A stretch of 64,000 nt of DNA from Inhella proteolytica (GCF_016093275.1 NZ_JAEDAK010000001.1:372001-436000); one strand, 5' to 3'; shown: positions 28,348 through 37,762, counted from the stretch's first letter. Translations and numbers: made by a program. Notes: generated by a model from the letters alone, not told the origin.

Positions 28348-28386
28348 GCCTTCGGCAGGCTCAGGCAGCCCTCAGGGCTGCCTGAG
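28348..28386. repeat. Extragenic palindromic element downstream of aceA
   Basis: GCCTTCGGCAGGCTCAG (28348-28364) resembles the core of the short intergenic repeats with TTCGACAGGCTCAG common in betaproteobacteria. It runs into a perfect 27-base palindrome, 13-base arms around one base (28360-28386). It lacks a T-run, so it is not the terminator itself. Confidence 0.55.
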
Positions 28387-28408
28387 TCCGGCCTAAGCCC
28401 CCTGAACC

Positions 28409-28438
28409 AGCGGCCCCAGACGGGGCCGCTCTTTTTTT
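28409..28438 (+). terminator. Intrinsic terminator of aceA
   Basis: Nine-base stem AGCGGCCCC / GGGGCCGCT around AGAC, followed by C and seven T. A strong rho-independent terminator 95 bases after the aceA stop. Confidence 0.9.
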
Positions 28439-28474
28439 GCCGCCCACAATGCCGCCCGAGTCAGCGGAGGGCAT

Positions 28475-31400
28475 ATGGACGGCAAGAAGCAATTGATCGG
28501 CGGTCTGGTGGTGGTGGCGGCTTTGGCCGGCGCAGTGTTCGGGCTGCGTGCCCTCGAAACGCGCGGCTCCACGGCCGCTCAGATCCAAACGGGCGGCGGC
28601 AGCATGGAGCTGCCCCCCGATGCCCCCTTTGCTGCCCATGAATGCGCGGTGCGCCCCTTCGACGAGCGGCCCGCCCTGGCGCTGAGCTTCACCCAGCCGC
28701 TCGATGCCAAGAGCGAGATCGACAAGCATGTACGCGTGCTCGACCTCGGCCCCACGCAGGGGCAAGACGGCGCCGAACAAGGCACGCAGGCCGCCAAGGC
28801 ACCGGTGCAGGCGCAGGGTCAGGCCGTGGAAGGCCGCATCGTGCAGGGCAGCTGGACGCTGGGCGAGAACCCGCGCTTCGCCTACTTCCCGAACATCCAG
28901 CCGCAGCGCCGCTACCGCATCGAGGTGGCCGCCACGCTGAAGTCCATCGACGCCAAGGCCGTGGCCGCGGCCAAGACTTGCGAACTGGCCATCGAGTCGA
29001 CCCCGCCGGCCTATTACTTCGCCAGCCGCGGCACGGTGCTGCCGGCCGGCCAGAACGGCGGCCTGCCCATCGTCACCATCAACGTGCCCGAGGTGGACGT
29101 GCAGTTCCTGCGCGTGCTGCCGCAGGCCCTGCCGCGCTTCCTGGAACGCGTGGCCGGCGGCCAGAGCCGTGGCGAAGGGGAGGGCGAGGGCGAGTACTAC
29201 GACGGCGAGTACGGCGGCGGTGAGAGCAGCCTGAAGGGCAGCGCCACCGGCTGGCAGATCGACCAGTACAAGGCCATCACCGAGCCGGTGCACTTGGCTC
29301 GCTACCAGACTGAAGCGAAGCCCGAGGCCCGCCGCGTCAGCTTCCTGCCGGTGGAGCACATCAAGGAACTGCAGCAGCCTGGCGTCTACATCGCGGTGAT
29401 GAGCGAGCCCGGCCGCTTCGGCAAGCAGTACCAGGTCAGCCATTTCTACGTCAGCGACATCGGCCTGCAACTGCAGCGCCAGGGCGCAGGCATGAGCGCC
29501 TTCGCCACCTCGCTGAAGAGCGGCAAGGCGCTGGGCGATGTGCGAGTGGAGCTGCTCGACCAGCACGCCCGCGTTCGCGCCAGCGCCACGGTGGATGGCG
29601 ACGGCCATGCCCGCTTCCCCGCCGTGCCGGCCGACGCCGTGCTGGCCGTGGCGCGCCGCGGCAACGAGATGAGCGCGCTACGCCTGGGCGAGACCGGCCT
29701 GGACCTGAGCGAGTTCGACATCGGCGGCCATGCCTCGCGCAACGCCAAGCTGTTTGCCTACGCCGGGCGCGACCTCTACCGCCCTGGCGAGCAGTTCACG
29801 CTCTCGGTGCTGGCGCGCGACCCCGACGGCAAGCTGCTGCCGCCGCAGCCCCTCGCCGCCACGCTCAAGCGCCCGGACGGCCGCACGGTGAGCCAGGAAA
29901 GCTGGCAGCCCGACCCCAAGCGCCCCGGCTACTTGCAGCACGCGGTGCAGCTCAGCGCCGACGCCCAGACCGGCCGCTGGACGATGGAACTGCGCCTGGA
30001 CCCGGCCGCCGCCGAGCCCATGCACAGCTGGAGCTTCCAGGTGGAAGAGTTCCTACCCGAGCGCATGAAGCTGGAGCTCAAGAACGAGGCCGAGGTGCTG
30101 GCCCCGGGCGAGGATTTCGTGGTCGCCGTGCAGGGCGACTACCTCTACGGCGCCCCGGCGGCCGGCAACCGCCTGATCGTGCAGGCCGCTTCCGAGCGCC
30201 AGCGCGAGGCCCTGCCCAAGGCCTGGCCGGGCTTTTACTTCGGTGACTTTGCCGACGACGGCCGCAAGAGCCGCCAGCAGGTCAGCGACGAGGCGCTCGA
30301 CGACGAAGGCAAGGCCCAGATCACCCTGCCGGTGCCGGCAGAGGCCAAGAGCCCGATGAAGGTGCTGGGCAGCTTCAGCCTGCTGGAGAGCGGCGGCCGC
30401 CCGGTGGTGCGCTCCATCGAGCGCCAGGTCTGGCCCGCCGCGCAGCTGATCGGCATCCGCCCGCTGTTCGACAGCGAGGTGGCCGGTGAGGACAGCAAGG
30501 CCGGCTTCGAACTGATCCGCGTCGACCCCCAGGGCAAGCCGCAGCCGCTCAAGGGCGTGAAGCTCAAGCTGCTGCGCGAGGACCGCCAGTACCACTGGCG
30601 CTTTGACGAGAACCGCGGCTGGCAGAGTGGCTTCATCGAGACCGATGAGCTGGTGCAAAGCCAGAGCCTGGACCTGGCCGCCACCCGCACCCCGCTGCTG
30701 CTGCCGGTGAAGTACGGCCGTTACCGCTTGGAGCTGCAGGACCCGGCTACGGGCCTGACGGCGCGCTACCGCTTCTACGCCGGCTGGGGCGCCCAGGAAG
30801 CCGAACGCCTGGGAAACCGCCCGGACCGCGTGCAGCTGCAATGGGTCAAGGCGCCGCTGCAGGCGGGCCAGAGCGCCACGCTGAAGATCAAGCCCCCGCA
30901 CGATGGCGAGGCCCTGGTGACGGTGCAAAGCGGCGACGCGCTGCTGTGGACCAAGCGCATCAGCGTCTCGGCCAGCGGCTCGGAGGTGCAGATCCCCATC
31001 GACACCAAGCCCGAGTGGGCGCGCCACGACCTCTACGCCACCGTCACCGCTTTCCGCCCCGGCAGCCAGGGCGACCGCGTGACGCCGGCGCGCGCCGTGG
31101 GCCTGCTGCACCTGCCGCTGGCGCGCGAGGAGCGCAAGTTCAAAGTGGCCGTGCAGGCGCCCGCCAAGACCGAACCCGAGCGCAAGGTGGCGGTCAAGAT
31201 CAAGGTCGAGGGGGGCTCGAAAGACGCCTGGGTCACCGTTTCCGCCGTGGACGTGGGCATCCTCAACATCACCCGCTACGCCACGCCCGACGCCTTTGAC
31301 TTCTTCTTCGGCAAGCACCGCTTCGCGCCCGAGTGGCTGGACCTGTACGGCAAGCTGATCGAGAAGATGGACGGCCAGCTGGCGAGCCTGAAATGGGGCG

Positions 31401-33604
31401 GTGATGCCGCCGTGCGCGACACCCAGTCCATGCCCAAGAAGGTCAAGCTGGTGGACCTGTTCAGCGGCCCGGTGAGCCTGGACGCCAAGGGCGAGGCCAC
31501 GGTGATGCTGGACATCCCCGACTTCAACGGCACCTTGCGCCTGATGGCCGTGGCCGCCAGCGGCGAGCGCTACGGCAAGGCGCAGGCCGAGCTGGTGAGC
31601 GCTGCACCCATCGTGGCCGAGCTCAGCACGCCGCGCTTCATCGCCCCGGGCGACCAGGCCCAGATTGCGCTCGATGTGACCAACCTCAGCGGCCAGCCCC
31701 AGACCGTGAACGTGGCGGTGGAGGGCGCCGCGCCGCTGAAGCTGGCCGGCAGCAGCGCGCCGCTGCAGCTGAAGGACAAGCAGCGCCAGATCCTGCGCTT
31801 CCCGGTGGAGGCCAACGGCCCCTATGGCCTGGCCAAGATCACCCTGAACCTCAGCACCGCCAGCGGCCTCAAGCTCAAGCGCGAGAGTTATCTGCAGGTG
31901 CAGCCGCCCTACAGCATGGAGCGCGAGGGCCGGCGCCTGCGTCTGGCCCAGGGCGAGAGCACGCGCCTGGATACCAGCCTGATCCAACGCTTCCACCCCG
32001 CCAGCAGCCAGGTCTCGATGAGCGTCAGCGACAACCCGCCGCTGCACATCGGCAAGCTGGTGCAGGGCCTGCTGGACTACCCCTACGGCTGCCTGGAGCA
32101 AACCACCAGCGCCGCCTACCCGCATCTGTTCGTGGACGAAGCCGCGGCCAAGGCCTGGGGTCTGCAGCCGCGCACGCTGGCCGAGCGCCAGGCCTTCGTG
32201 GAAGGGGCGCTGGGCCGCATCGCCGGCATGCAGGCCAGCAATGGCGGCTTCACGCTCTGGGGCAATGGTTCGTACTACGAGGGCTACATCAGCGCCTACG
32301 TGCTGGGTTTCCTGCAGGACGCCAAGGCGGCTGGCTTCAAGGTGCCCGAGGCCTTGCAAACCCGCGCCATCGCCTGGATGCAGAGTGAGCTGGCGCAGGC
32401 GCCGAACCGCTTCCCCGGCCTGCCCAAGGAGCTGAAGTTCGACGCGCTCGCCAAGGGCGCCACCGCCAACTTCAACTGGCGCGACTACGACTTGGTGCGC
32501 GACAGCCACCGCCGCTTTGCCGAGCTGGCGCACATCGGCTACCAGCTGGCGCGCGAGCAGAAGGCGCCTCTGTCCACCCTGCGCTACCTGCACGACAGCG
32601 TGCGCGACCGCGCCCGCTCGCCGCTGCCGCTGCTGCATCTGTCCATCGCCCTGAAGCTGATGGGCGACGAGCGCCGCGCCAAGGAGGCGCTGGACGACGC
32701 CATGAAGCGCCCCTACGGCATCCTGCCGCGCAACCTGCCCGGCTACTGGTACAGCGAATGGCTGGGTGACTACGGCAGCTCGGTGCGCGATTACGCCATG
32801 GCTTATGCGCTGCTGCACCGCCACGGCCTGGATCACGTCCAGCGCGAGCAGCTGCTGTTCGACGCCGCCGAGCAGCTCGGCAGCCGCCGCTGGAGCAGCA
32901 CGCAGGAAAAGATCGCCTTGGTGCAAGCCGCCCGCGCCGCCGGCGGCATGAAGCGCGACGGCCCCTGGACGGCGCTACTCAAGGCCGGGGAAACCAGCCA
33001 GGCACTGGAGAGCCGCAGCACCGAGATGCGCAGCTACGAGCCCGCGCAGATCGCCGCGGGCGTGAGCCTGAGCAACAGCGGCACCAACCCGCTGTTCGTG
33101 GAGCTGGAAGGCAGCGGTTTCCCGCAGCAGGCCCCGGCCTTCCGCGACGACGTCATCGAGCTCAAGCGCGAGTGGCTGGAGGCCGATGGCCGCGCCTACA
33201 ACGGCCGCACGCTGAAGGTGGGCGAGATGCTGCTGGTGCGCGTGCAGGCGCGCAGCAAGACGGCCATCAAGGACGCGCTCATCGTCGACCACGTGCCCGC
33301 CGGGCTGGAGATCGAGAACCTCAACCTCAGTCAGGGCGGCGTCGAATCGATGGTGGCCAACGGCCAGCAGTTGATGGAAGCCGCACAGGATCAGCGCATC
33401 AAGCACCGCGAATTCCGCGACGACCGCTACGTGGCCGCCGCCGAACTGGGGCCGGACTGGGTGACGGTGTACTACCTGCTGCGCGTGGTGAGCCCCGGCC
33501 GCTTCACCGTGCCGGCACCCTTTGCCGAAGACATGTACCGCCCCGAACTGCGCGGCGTGGGCCGCAGCGGCGGCACGGTGGTGATCGAAGACCTGCGGCG
33601 CTGA
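28475..33604 (+). CDS. Bacterial alpha-2-macroglobulin
   Basis: 1709-residue envelope protein of the large bacterial alpha-2-macroglobulin group (E. coli YfhM class, about 1650 residues), thought to trap proteases attacking a breached envelope. One N-terminal hydrophobic anchor (about 7-24) lacks a lipobox, unlike lipoprotein YfhM. Successive MG/beta domains fill the first 1150 residues. The reactive thioester motif Cys1206-L-E-Gln1209 (PYGCLEQTTS) is present and followed by the helical complement-like domain (GGFTLWGNGSYYEGYISAYVLGFL). A Gly/Glu/Tyr-rich low-complexity insert lies at about 229-253. GGAGG precedes the ATG. In many bacteria this gene is directly paired with pbpC. Here an AmpG-like gene separates them. 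Confidence 0.95.
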   Translation: MDGKKQLIGGLVVVAALAGAVFGLRALETRGSTAAQIQTGGGSMELPPDAPFAAHECAVRPFDERPALALSFTQPLDAKSEIDKHVRVLDLGPTQGQDGAEQGTQAAKAPVQAQGQAVEGRIVQGSWTLGENPRFAYFPNIQPQRRYRIEVAATLKSIDAKAVAAAKTCELAIESTPPAYYFASRGTVLPAGQNGGLPIVTINVPEVDVQFLRVLPQALPRFLERVAGGQSRGEGEGEGEYYDGEYGGGESSLKGSATGWQIDQYKAITEPVHLARYQTEAKPEARRVSFLPVEHIKELQQPGVYIAVMSEPGRFGKQYQVSHFYVSDIGLQLQRQGAGMSAFATSLKSGKALGDVRVELLDQHARVRASATVDGDGHARFPAVPADAVLAVARRGNEMSALRLGETGLDLSEFDIGGHASRNAKLFAYAGRDLYRPGEQFTLSVLARDPDGKLLPPQPLAATLKRPDGRTVSQESWQPDPKRPGYLQHAVQLSADAQTGRWTMELRLDPAAAEPMHSWSFQVEEFLPERMKLELKNEAEVLAPGEDFVVAVQGDYLYGAPAAGNRLIVQAASERQREALPKAWPGFYFGDFADDGRKSRQQVSDEALDDEGKAQITLPVPAEAKSPMKVLGSFSLLESGGRPVVRSIERQVWPAAQLIGIRPLFDSEVAGEDSKAGFELIRVDPQGKPQPLKGVKLKLLREDRQYHWRFDENRGWQSGFIETDELVQSQSLDLAATRTPLLLPVKYGRYRLELQDPATGLTARYRFYAGWGAQEAERLGNRPDRVQLQWVKAPLQAGQSATLKIKPPHDGEALVTVQSGDALLWTKRISVSASGSEVQIPIDTKPEWARHDLYATVTAFRPGSQGDRVTPARAVGLLHLPLAREERKFKVAVQAPAKTEPERKVAVKIKVEGGSKDAWVTVSAVDVGILNITRYATPDAFDFFFGKHRFAPEWLDLYGKLIEKMDGQLASLKWGGDAAVRDTQSMPKKVKLVDLFSGPVSLDAKGEATVMLDIPDFNGTLRLMAVAASGERYGKAQAELVSAAPIVAELSTPRFIAPGDQAQIALDVTNLSGQPQTVNVAVEGAAPLKLAGSSAPLQLKDKQRQILRFPVEANGPYGLAKITLNLSTASGLKLKRESYLQVQPPYSMEREGRRLRLAQGESTRLDTSLIQRFHPASSQVSMSVSDNPPLHIGKLVQGLLDYPYGCLEQTTSAAYPHLFVDEAAAKAWGLQPRTLAERQAFVEGALGRIAGMQASNGGFTLWGNGSYYEGYISAYVLGFLQDAKAAGFKVPEALQTRAIAWMQSELAQAPNRFPGLPKELKFDALAKGATANFNWRDYDLVRDSHRRFAELAHIGYQLAREQKAPLSTLRYLHDSVRDRARSPLPLLHLSIALKLMGDERRAKEALDDAMKRPYGILPRNLPGYWYSEWLGDYGSSVRDYAMAYALLHRHGLDHVQREQLLFDAAEQLGSRRWSSTQEKIALVQAARAAGGMKRDGPWTALLKAGETSQALESRSTEMRSYEPAQIAAGVSLSNSGTNPLFVELEGSGFPQQAPAFRDDVIELKREWLEADGRAYNGRTLKVGEMLLVRVQARSKTAIKDALIVDHVPAGLEIENLNLSQGGVESMVANGQQLMEAAQDQRIKHREFRDDRYVAAAELGPDWVTVYYLLRVVSPGRFTVPAPFAEDMYRPELRGVGRSGGTVVIEDLRR

Positions 33605-33610
33605 TGCCCT

Positions 33611-33658
33611 GGGCGGGCAAGGCCGGGCCGGGGCAAGGAGCCCCGGGCAAGCCCGCCC
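33611..33658 (+). other. GC-rich inverted repeat after the alpha-2-macroglobulin gene
   Basis: GGGCGGGC (33611-33618) pairs with GCCCGCCC (33651-33658), with additional pairing CCGGGGC / GCCCCGG inside, predicting a stable hairpin right after the stop codon. No T-run follows, so it may protect the mRNA 3' end or act with the T-rich hairpin at 33770. Confidence 0.5.
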
Positions 33659-33742
33659 CAGCCTGCCCCGGGCGCAGCCCGAAAATCGCGCCTTTCGCGC
33701 CCCGCGCGACTGCACTTGAGCGGCCCTTGCCGCACCTGCCCA

Positions 33743-35464
33743 ATGCTCCCCAACCTGCTCGCCACCCGCAAAGGCCGCCTCGCGGCCTTTTTTGCGCTCT
33801 ATGTCACCGAGGGCATTCCGCTCGGCTTTGCAGCCACGGCAGTGGCCTATTACCTGCGCAAGCTCGGGGTGGGCCCGGCGGAGATCGGCGCCTTTGTGGG
33901 TTCCTTCTATCTGCCTTGGGCCTTCAAGTGGGCGTTCGGCCCGCTGGTGGACGTGTTCCGCTCGCAGCGCTGGGGCCACCGGCGCGCCTGGATCCTGGGC
34001 ACCCAGCTGGTGATGGCGGCCACGCTGGCGGTGCTGGTGGGCGTCAAGCTGCCCGATCAGCTCTGGCTGTTCACCGCCATCCTGCTGGTGCACAACACCT
34101 TTTCGGCCATGCAGGACGTCGCCATTGATGCGTTGGCCTGCAACACCCTGCAGGAAGACGAGCGCGGCCTGGCCAATGGCCTGATGTTCGCGGGCGCGGC
34201 AGTGGGCCAGGCCATCGGCGGCAGCGGCGTGCTCTTCCTGGTGCCCTACACCGGTTTTCAGGCCACCTACTTCTTCGTGGCGCTGGCCATCCTCAGCGTC
34301 ACCGGCCTGGTGGTGTGGCCGATGAAGGAAGCGGTCGCGCAGGCCGCCGGTCAGGCGGCGGGCCAGATCGGTGAGCAGGCGCGCGGCTGGGCCCGGGCCG
34401 CCGGCGAGATGAAGGCCTTCTCGGTGGAGGCCTTCAAGTCCTTCCTGGGCACGCGCGGCGCGTTCGCGGGCGTGTGGTTCTCGCTCTTGCCGGCCGGCGC
34501 CATGGCGCTGGGGCTTTCGCTGCGCTCCAGCCTCTCGGCGGAGTTCGGCCTGGACGAGAACCAGACGGCGCAGCTGGAGTTCTGGAGCAATCTGATCTCC
34601 GCCGTGGCCATGGTGGCGGGCGGTTGGCTGTCCGACAAGCTGGGCCGGCGCAGCACCCTGTTCGTCTATCTGGGCCTGATGAGCCTGCCGGCCGTCTACA
34701 TGGCCTATGTGCTGGAGCGCCAGGGGTACGTGATGCCGCGCGCGCCCGGCAGCGCGCCGGTGGATGCGGTGCTGGTGAGCGCGCTCTGGGCCACCACGCT
34801 GGTCTACAACTTCTTCCTGGGCCTGATGTACGGCACCCGCTCGGCCATCATGATGGACGTCACCAACCCCAAGGTGGCGGCCACCCAGTTCACCGCCTAC
34901 ATGGCGCTGGCGAACCTGGCCATCGCCTACAGCGCCACCTGGCAGGGCGCCGCGGCCGAGGCCGTGGGCTACCCCAAGACGCTCTATATCGACGCCGCCG
35001 TGGGCCTGTTGAACCTGGTGGTGCTGCTGTGGATCCGCCCGCCGAAAGCCGGCGAAGAAGAGCCCGATTCGGCCGCGCGCCGCGCACGCTGGGTCTGCTG
35101 GGGCCTCACCGCCATCTGCCTGGCCTGGTGGGCCTTCCACTTCGCCGGCAACCACCTGGGCGCTGCCAAGGGCATCGTCAACACCTTCTTCACCGTGGGC
35201 TTCGTGGCGGCGGCCCTGGTGCTGCTGGCCGCCTGCGCGCTGCTGGCGCGTGAGGCCGCGCTGCGCGTCGCGCCCTGGGTGGCGCTGGGCCTGCTGCTGA
35301 TCTACGCGCGCAACTTCCCGGCCCCGCTGGGCCGCTGGACCGGCCTGGGCACCGAGACCATGCAGAGCCTGCTGGGCTACCTGACTCTGGGCGTGACCCT
35401 GGTGGCCGCCCTGCTGCTGCTGCGCCTGGCACGCCACCGCTGGGACGAGCTGACCCAGGCATGA
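33743..35464 (+). CDS. AmpG-like MFS permease
   Basis: 573-residue inner-membrane transporter of the major facilitator superfamily with about 14 helices. Start ATGCTCCCC at 33743. Family features: ALYVTEGIPLGFAATAVAYYLRKLGVGPAEIG, PWAFKWAFGPLVDVFRSQRWGHRRAWIL and DVAIDALACNTLQEDERGLANGLMFAGAAVGQAIGG, all close to the AmpG muropeptide permease group that imports anhydromuropeptides for wall recycling. Placement between alpha-2-macroglobulin and penicillin-binding protein 1C supports a cell-wall role. An acetyl-CoA-transporter-like or other MFS substrate remains possible. Oddity: codons 10-17 form a perfect intrinsic-terminator hairpin with six T. Confidence 0.82.
   Translation: MLPNLLATRKGRLAAFFALYVTEGIPLGFAATAVAYYLRKLGVGPAEIGAFVGSFYLPWAFKWAFGPLVDVFRSQRWGHRRAWILGTQLVMAATLAVLVGVKLPDQLWLFTAILLVHNTFSAMQDVAIDALACNTLQEDERGLANGLMFAGAAVGQAIGGSGVLFLVPYTGFQATYFFVALAILSVTGLVVWPMKEAVAQAAGQAAGQIGEQARGWARAAGEMKAFSVEAFKSFLGTRGAFAGVWFSLLPAGAMALGLSLRSSLSAEFGLDENQTAQLEFWSNLISAVAMVAGGWLSDKLGRRSTLFVYLGLMSLPAVYMAYVLERQGYVMPRAPGSAPVDAVLVSALWATTLVYNFFLGLMYGTRSAIMMDVTNPKVAATQFTAYMALANLAIAYSATWQGAAAEAVGYPKTLYIDAAVGLLNLVVLLWIRPPKAGEEEPDSAARRARWVCWGLTAICLAWWAFHFAGNHLGAAKGIVNTFFTVGFVAAALVLLAACALLAREAALRVAPWVALGLLLIYARNFPAPLGRWTGLGTETMQSLLGYLTLGVTLVAALLLLRLARHRWDELTQA
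33770..33793 (+). terminator. Intrinsic terminator hairpin inside the start of the AmpG-like gene
   Basis: Nine-base perfect stem AAAGGCCGC / GCGGCCTTT, loop CTC, and six consecutive T (33788-33793). It has all features of a rho-independent terminator but lies 27 bases inside the predicted coding sequence. It could end alpha-2-macroglobulin transcripts or act as an attenuator that translating ribosomes disrupt. Confidence 0.6.
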
Positions 35465-35471
35465 AGCCGGC

Positions 35472-37718
35472 ATGACGCGCACGCGCCGGTGGGAGCTGGC
35501 GCTGGCCACCCTGCTGGCCCTGCTGCTGGCGCTGGACCTGCTGTTCCCGCCCCCGCTGCCCAAGGAGCAGGGCGGGGCCAGCCAGGGTCTGGTGGTGCTG
35601 GCGCGCGACGCCAGCCCGCTGCGGGCCTGGCCCAGCCGCGATGGCGCCTGGCGCCAGCCGGTGCAGCTGGAAGAGGTTTCGCCGCTCTATCTGCAGGCTC
35701 TGCTGGGCTACGAGGATCAGTCCTTCCACTGGCACCCGGGCGTCAACCCCTGGGCGCTGGCGCGGGCAGGCTGGCAGTGGGCGCGCGCCGGGCGCATCGT
35801 CTCGGGGGGCTCCACGCTCACCATGCAGGTGGCACGCATCCTGGAGCCGCGGCTGGGCGCGCGCAGCCTGCGCACCAAAGCGCTGCAGATCCTGCGCGCG
35901 CTGCAGCTGGAGCTGCGCCTGTCCAAGCGCGAGATCCTGACGCTCTATCTGAACCATGCACCGATGGGCGGCATCGTCGAGGGCGTGGAGATGGCCAGCC
36001 GCCTCTACCTGGGCCGGCCCAGCCGCACGCTGAGCCACGCCGAAGCCGCCTTGCTGGCCGCCTTGCCGCGCGCACCCACCCGCCTGCGCCCGGACCGCGC
36101 TGCGGCCAGCGCCCAGGCCGCCCGCGACCGCGTGCTGGCGCGTTTGCAGGAGCAGAGCATCTGGGACGCGCAGACCGTGACCGAGGCCAAGCAGGAACAA
36201 GTGGCAGCCGCTCCCTTGCGTGCACGCTGGCTGGCCCCGCTGGCGGCCGAGCGACTGCGCCGCCAAGCGCCGCTGGCCGAGCGCCGCGCCGGCCGCGTGC
36301 TCAGCACCCTGGACCCCGAGCTGCAGACCGGCGTGGAACGCCTGCTGGCCGCCCGCGTGGCCGGCCTGCCCGCCAAGGTCTCGATGGCTGCCCTGGTGCT
36401 GGATAACGACAGCCTGGAGGTACTGGCCTATGCCGGCAGCGCCGACTTCAGCGACTCCAGCCGAGCCGCCCATGTGGACATGGTGCGCGGCGTGCGTTCG
36501 CCCGGCAGCACGCTCAAGCCCTTTCTGTACGCACTGGCGCTGGACGACGGCCTGATCCACTCCGAAAGCCTGCTGGTGGACGCGCCGCAGAGCTTCGGCG
36601 GCTATGCGCCGGGCAATTTCCAGGCCGATTTCGCCGGCCCGGTGAGCGCCGCCGAGGCGCTGCGCCGTTCGCTCAACGTGCCGGCCGTGGACCTGCTCGA
36701 ACGCCTGGGCCCCGAGCGCTTTGCCAGCCACCTGCGCAGCGCCGGCCTGCGCCTGCGCCTGCCCAGCCGCCAGGCCCAGGCCAACCTCAGCCTGATCCTG
36801 GGCGGTGCCGGGACCACGCTGGAGGAATTGGTGGGCGCCTACCGGGCGCTGGCGCGCGGCGGTCTGGCCGGCCAGCCACGCCTGCACCCGCAAGCCCCGC
36901 GGCGTGAAACCCGGCTGATGAGCGAGGGCGCGGCCTTCATCGTGCGCGAGATCCTGGAAACCGGCGGCCAGCCGGGCCGCCCCTTCCAGGAACAGCCGCG
37001 CCGCCTGGCCTGGAAGACGGGCACCAGCTTCGGATTTCGCGACGCCTGGGCCGTGGGCGTGACGCAGCGCTTCACCGTGGGCGTGTGGGTGGGCCGGCCC
37101 GACGGCACGCCCAACCCCGGCCATTTCGGCGCCAACACTGCCGCACCGTTGCTGCACGAGCTGCTGGCCGTGCTGCCCGAGGATCAGGGCCCGCGCCCCG
37201 CGCCGCCCGCCACGGTCAGCCAAGCCGCCATCTGCTGGCCGCTGGGCGGCCTGGCCAGAGCCACGGCGCCGGCCGATTGCCTGGAGCGCCGCAGCGCCTT
37301 CCTGCTGCAGCACAGCGCCCCACCCACCTTGCCCGACCGCCTGGACCCCAGCCCGCTGCGCCAGGAACTGCCGTGCGGCGTATGGCTGCGCTGGCCGCTG
37401 GCGCTGGCGCCCTGGCTCAGCGCCGAGCAGCAGCCCCCGCCCGCGCCCCCCTGCGCTCGCGCCCAGGCGCGCGCCTGGCAGCTCGAAGGCCTGGACGACG
37501 GTGCCCGCCTGCGGCCCACCCCCGGCCAGGCGACGGTGAATCTGGCCCTGCGCACCCTGGGGCAGGGCGGGGCGCTGCACTGGCTGCTGGACGACCGGCT
37601 TGTGGCGCGCGGCCCGGTGGGCAGCGCGGTGCAGCTGGAGCTGACGCCGGGGCGGCACCGGCTCAGCGTGGTGGACGAGGCGGGGCGCTTCGAGCACCGG
37701 CGCATCGAGGTGCGGTGA
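35472..37718 (+). CDS. pbpC: Penicillin-binding protein 1C
   Basis: 748-residue bifunctional class A penicillin-binding protein. Cytoplasmic stub and membrane helix (about 7-25). GT51 glycosyltransferase domain with catalytic Glu81 (GYEDQSFHWHPG) and GGSTLTMQVARIL (112-124). Transpeptidase domain with Ser346-T-L-Lys349 (SPGSTLKPF), SLN and Lys515-T-G-T-S. C-terminal BiPBP_C Ig-like domain ending RLSVVDEAGRFEHRRIEVR. It polymerises and crosslinks peptidoglycan. In E. coli and relatives it is co-encoded with YfhM-type alpha-2-macroglobulin as a repair/defence pair. Starts eight bases after the AmpG-like stop. Confidence 0.95.
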   Translation: MTRTRRWELALATLLALLLALDLLFPPPLPKEQGGASQGLVVLARDASPLRAWPSRDGAWRQPVQLEEVSPLYLQALLGYEDQSFHWHPGVNPWALARAGWQWARAGRIVSGGSTLTMQVARILEPRLGARSLRTKALQILRALQLELRLSKREILTLYLNHAPMGGIVEGVEMASRLYLGRPSRTLSHAEAALLAALPRAPTRLRPDRAAASAQAARDRVLARLQEQSIWDAQTVTEAKQEQVAAAPLRARWLAPLAAERLRRQAPLAERRAGRVLSTLDPELQTGVERLLAARVAGLPAKVSMAALVLDNDSLEVLAYAGSADFSDSSRAAHVDMVRGVRSPGSTLKPFLYALALDDGLIHSESLLVDAPQSFGGYAPGNFQADFAGPVSAAEALRRSLNVPAVDLLERLGPERFASHLRSAGLRLRLPSRQAQANLSLILGGAGTTLEELVGAYRALARGGLAGQPRLHPQAPRRETRLMSEGAAFIVREILETGGQPGRPFQEQPRRLAWKTGTSFGFRDAWAVGVTQRFTVGVWVGRPDGTPNPGHFGANTAAPLLHELLAVLPEDQGPRPAPPATVSQAAICWPLGGLARATAPADCLERRSAFLLQHSAPPTLPDRLDPSPLRQELPCGVWLRWPLALAPWLSAEQQPPPAPPCARAQARAWQLEGLDDGARLRPTPGQATVNLALRTLGQGGALHWLLDDRLVARGPVGSAVQLELTPGRHRLSVVDEAGRFEHRRIEVR

Positions 37719-37762
37719 GCGGGCTTCGGGCATCATTGCTTCTTCAGATTGCCAGGCCAACC

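Noticed and set aside
30053-32926. 957-codon open frame antisense to the alpha-2-macroglobulin gene
   Set aside because: No recognisable family, composition typical of translated antisense GC-rich DNA, and the plus strand holds a full-length gene with the thioester motif.
32975-37760. Two long minus-strand open frames opposite the AmpG-like and pbpC genes
   Set aside because: Gln/Ala/Arg-rich shadows without motifs or plausible starts. The plus strand has gene-family motifs throughout.
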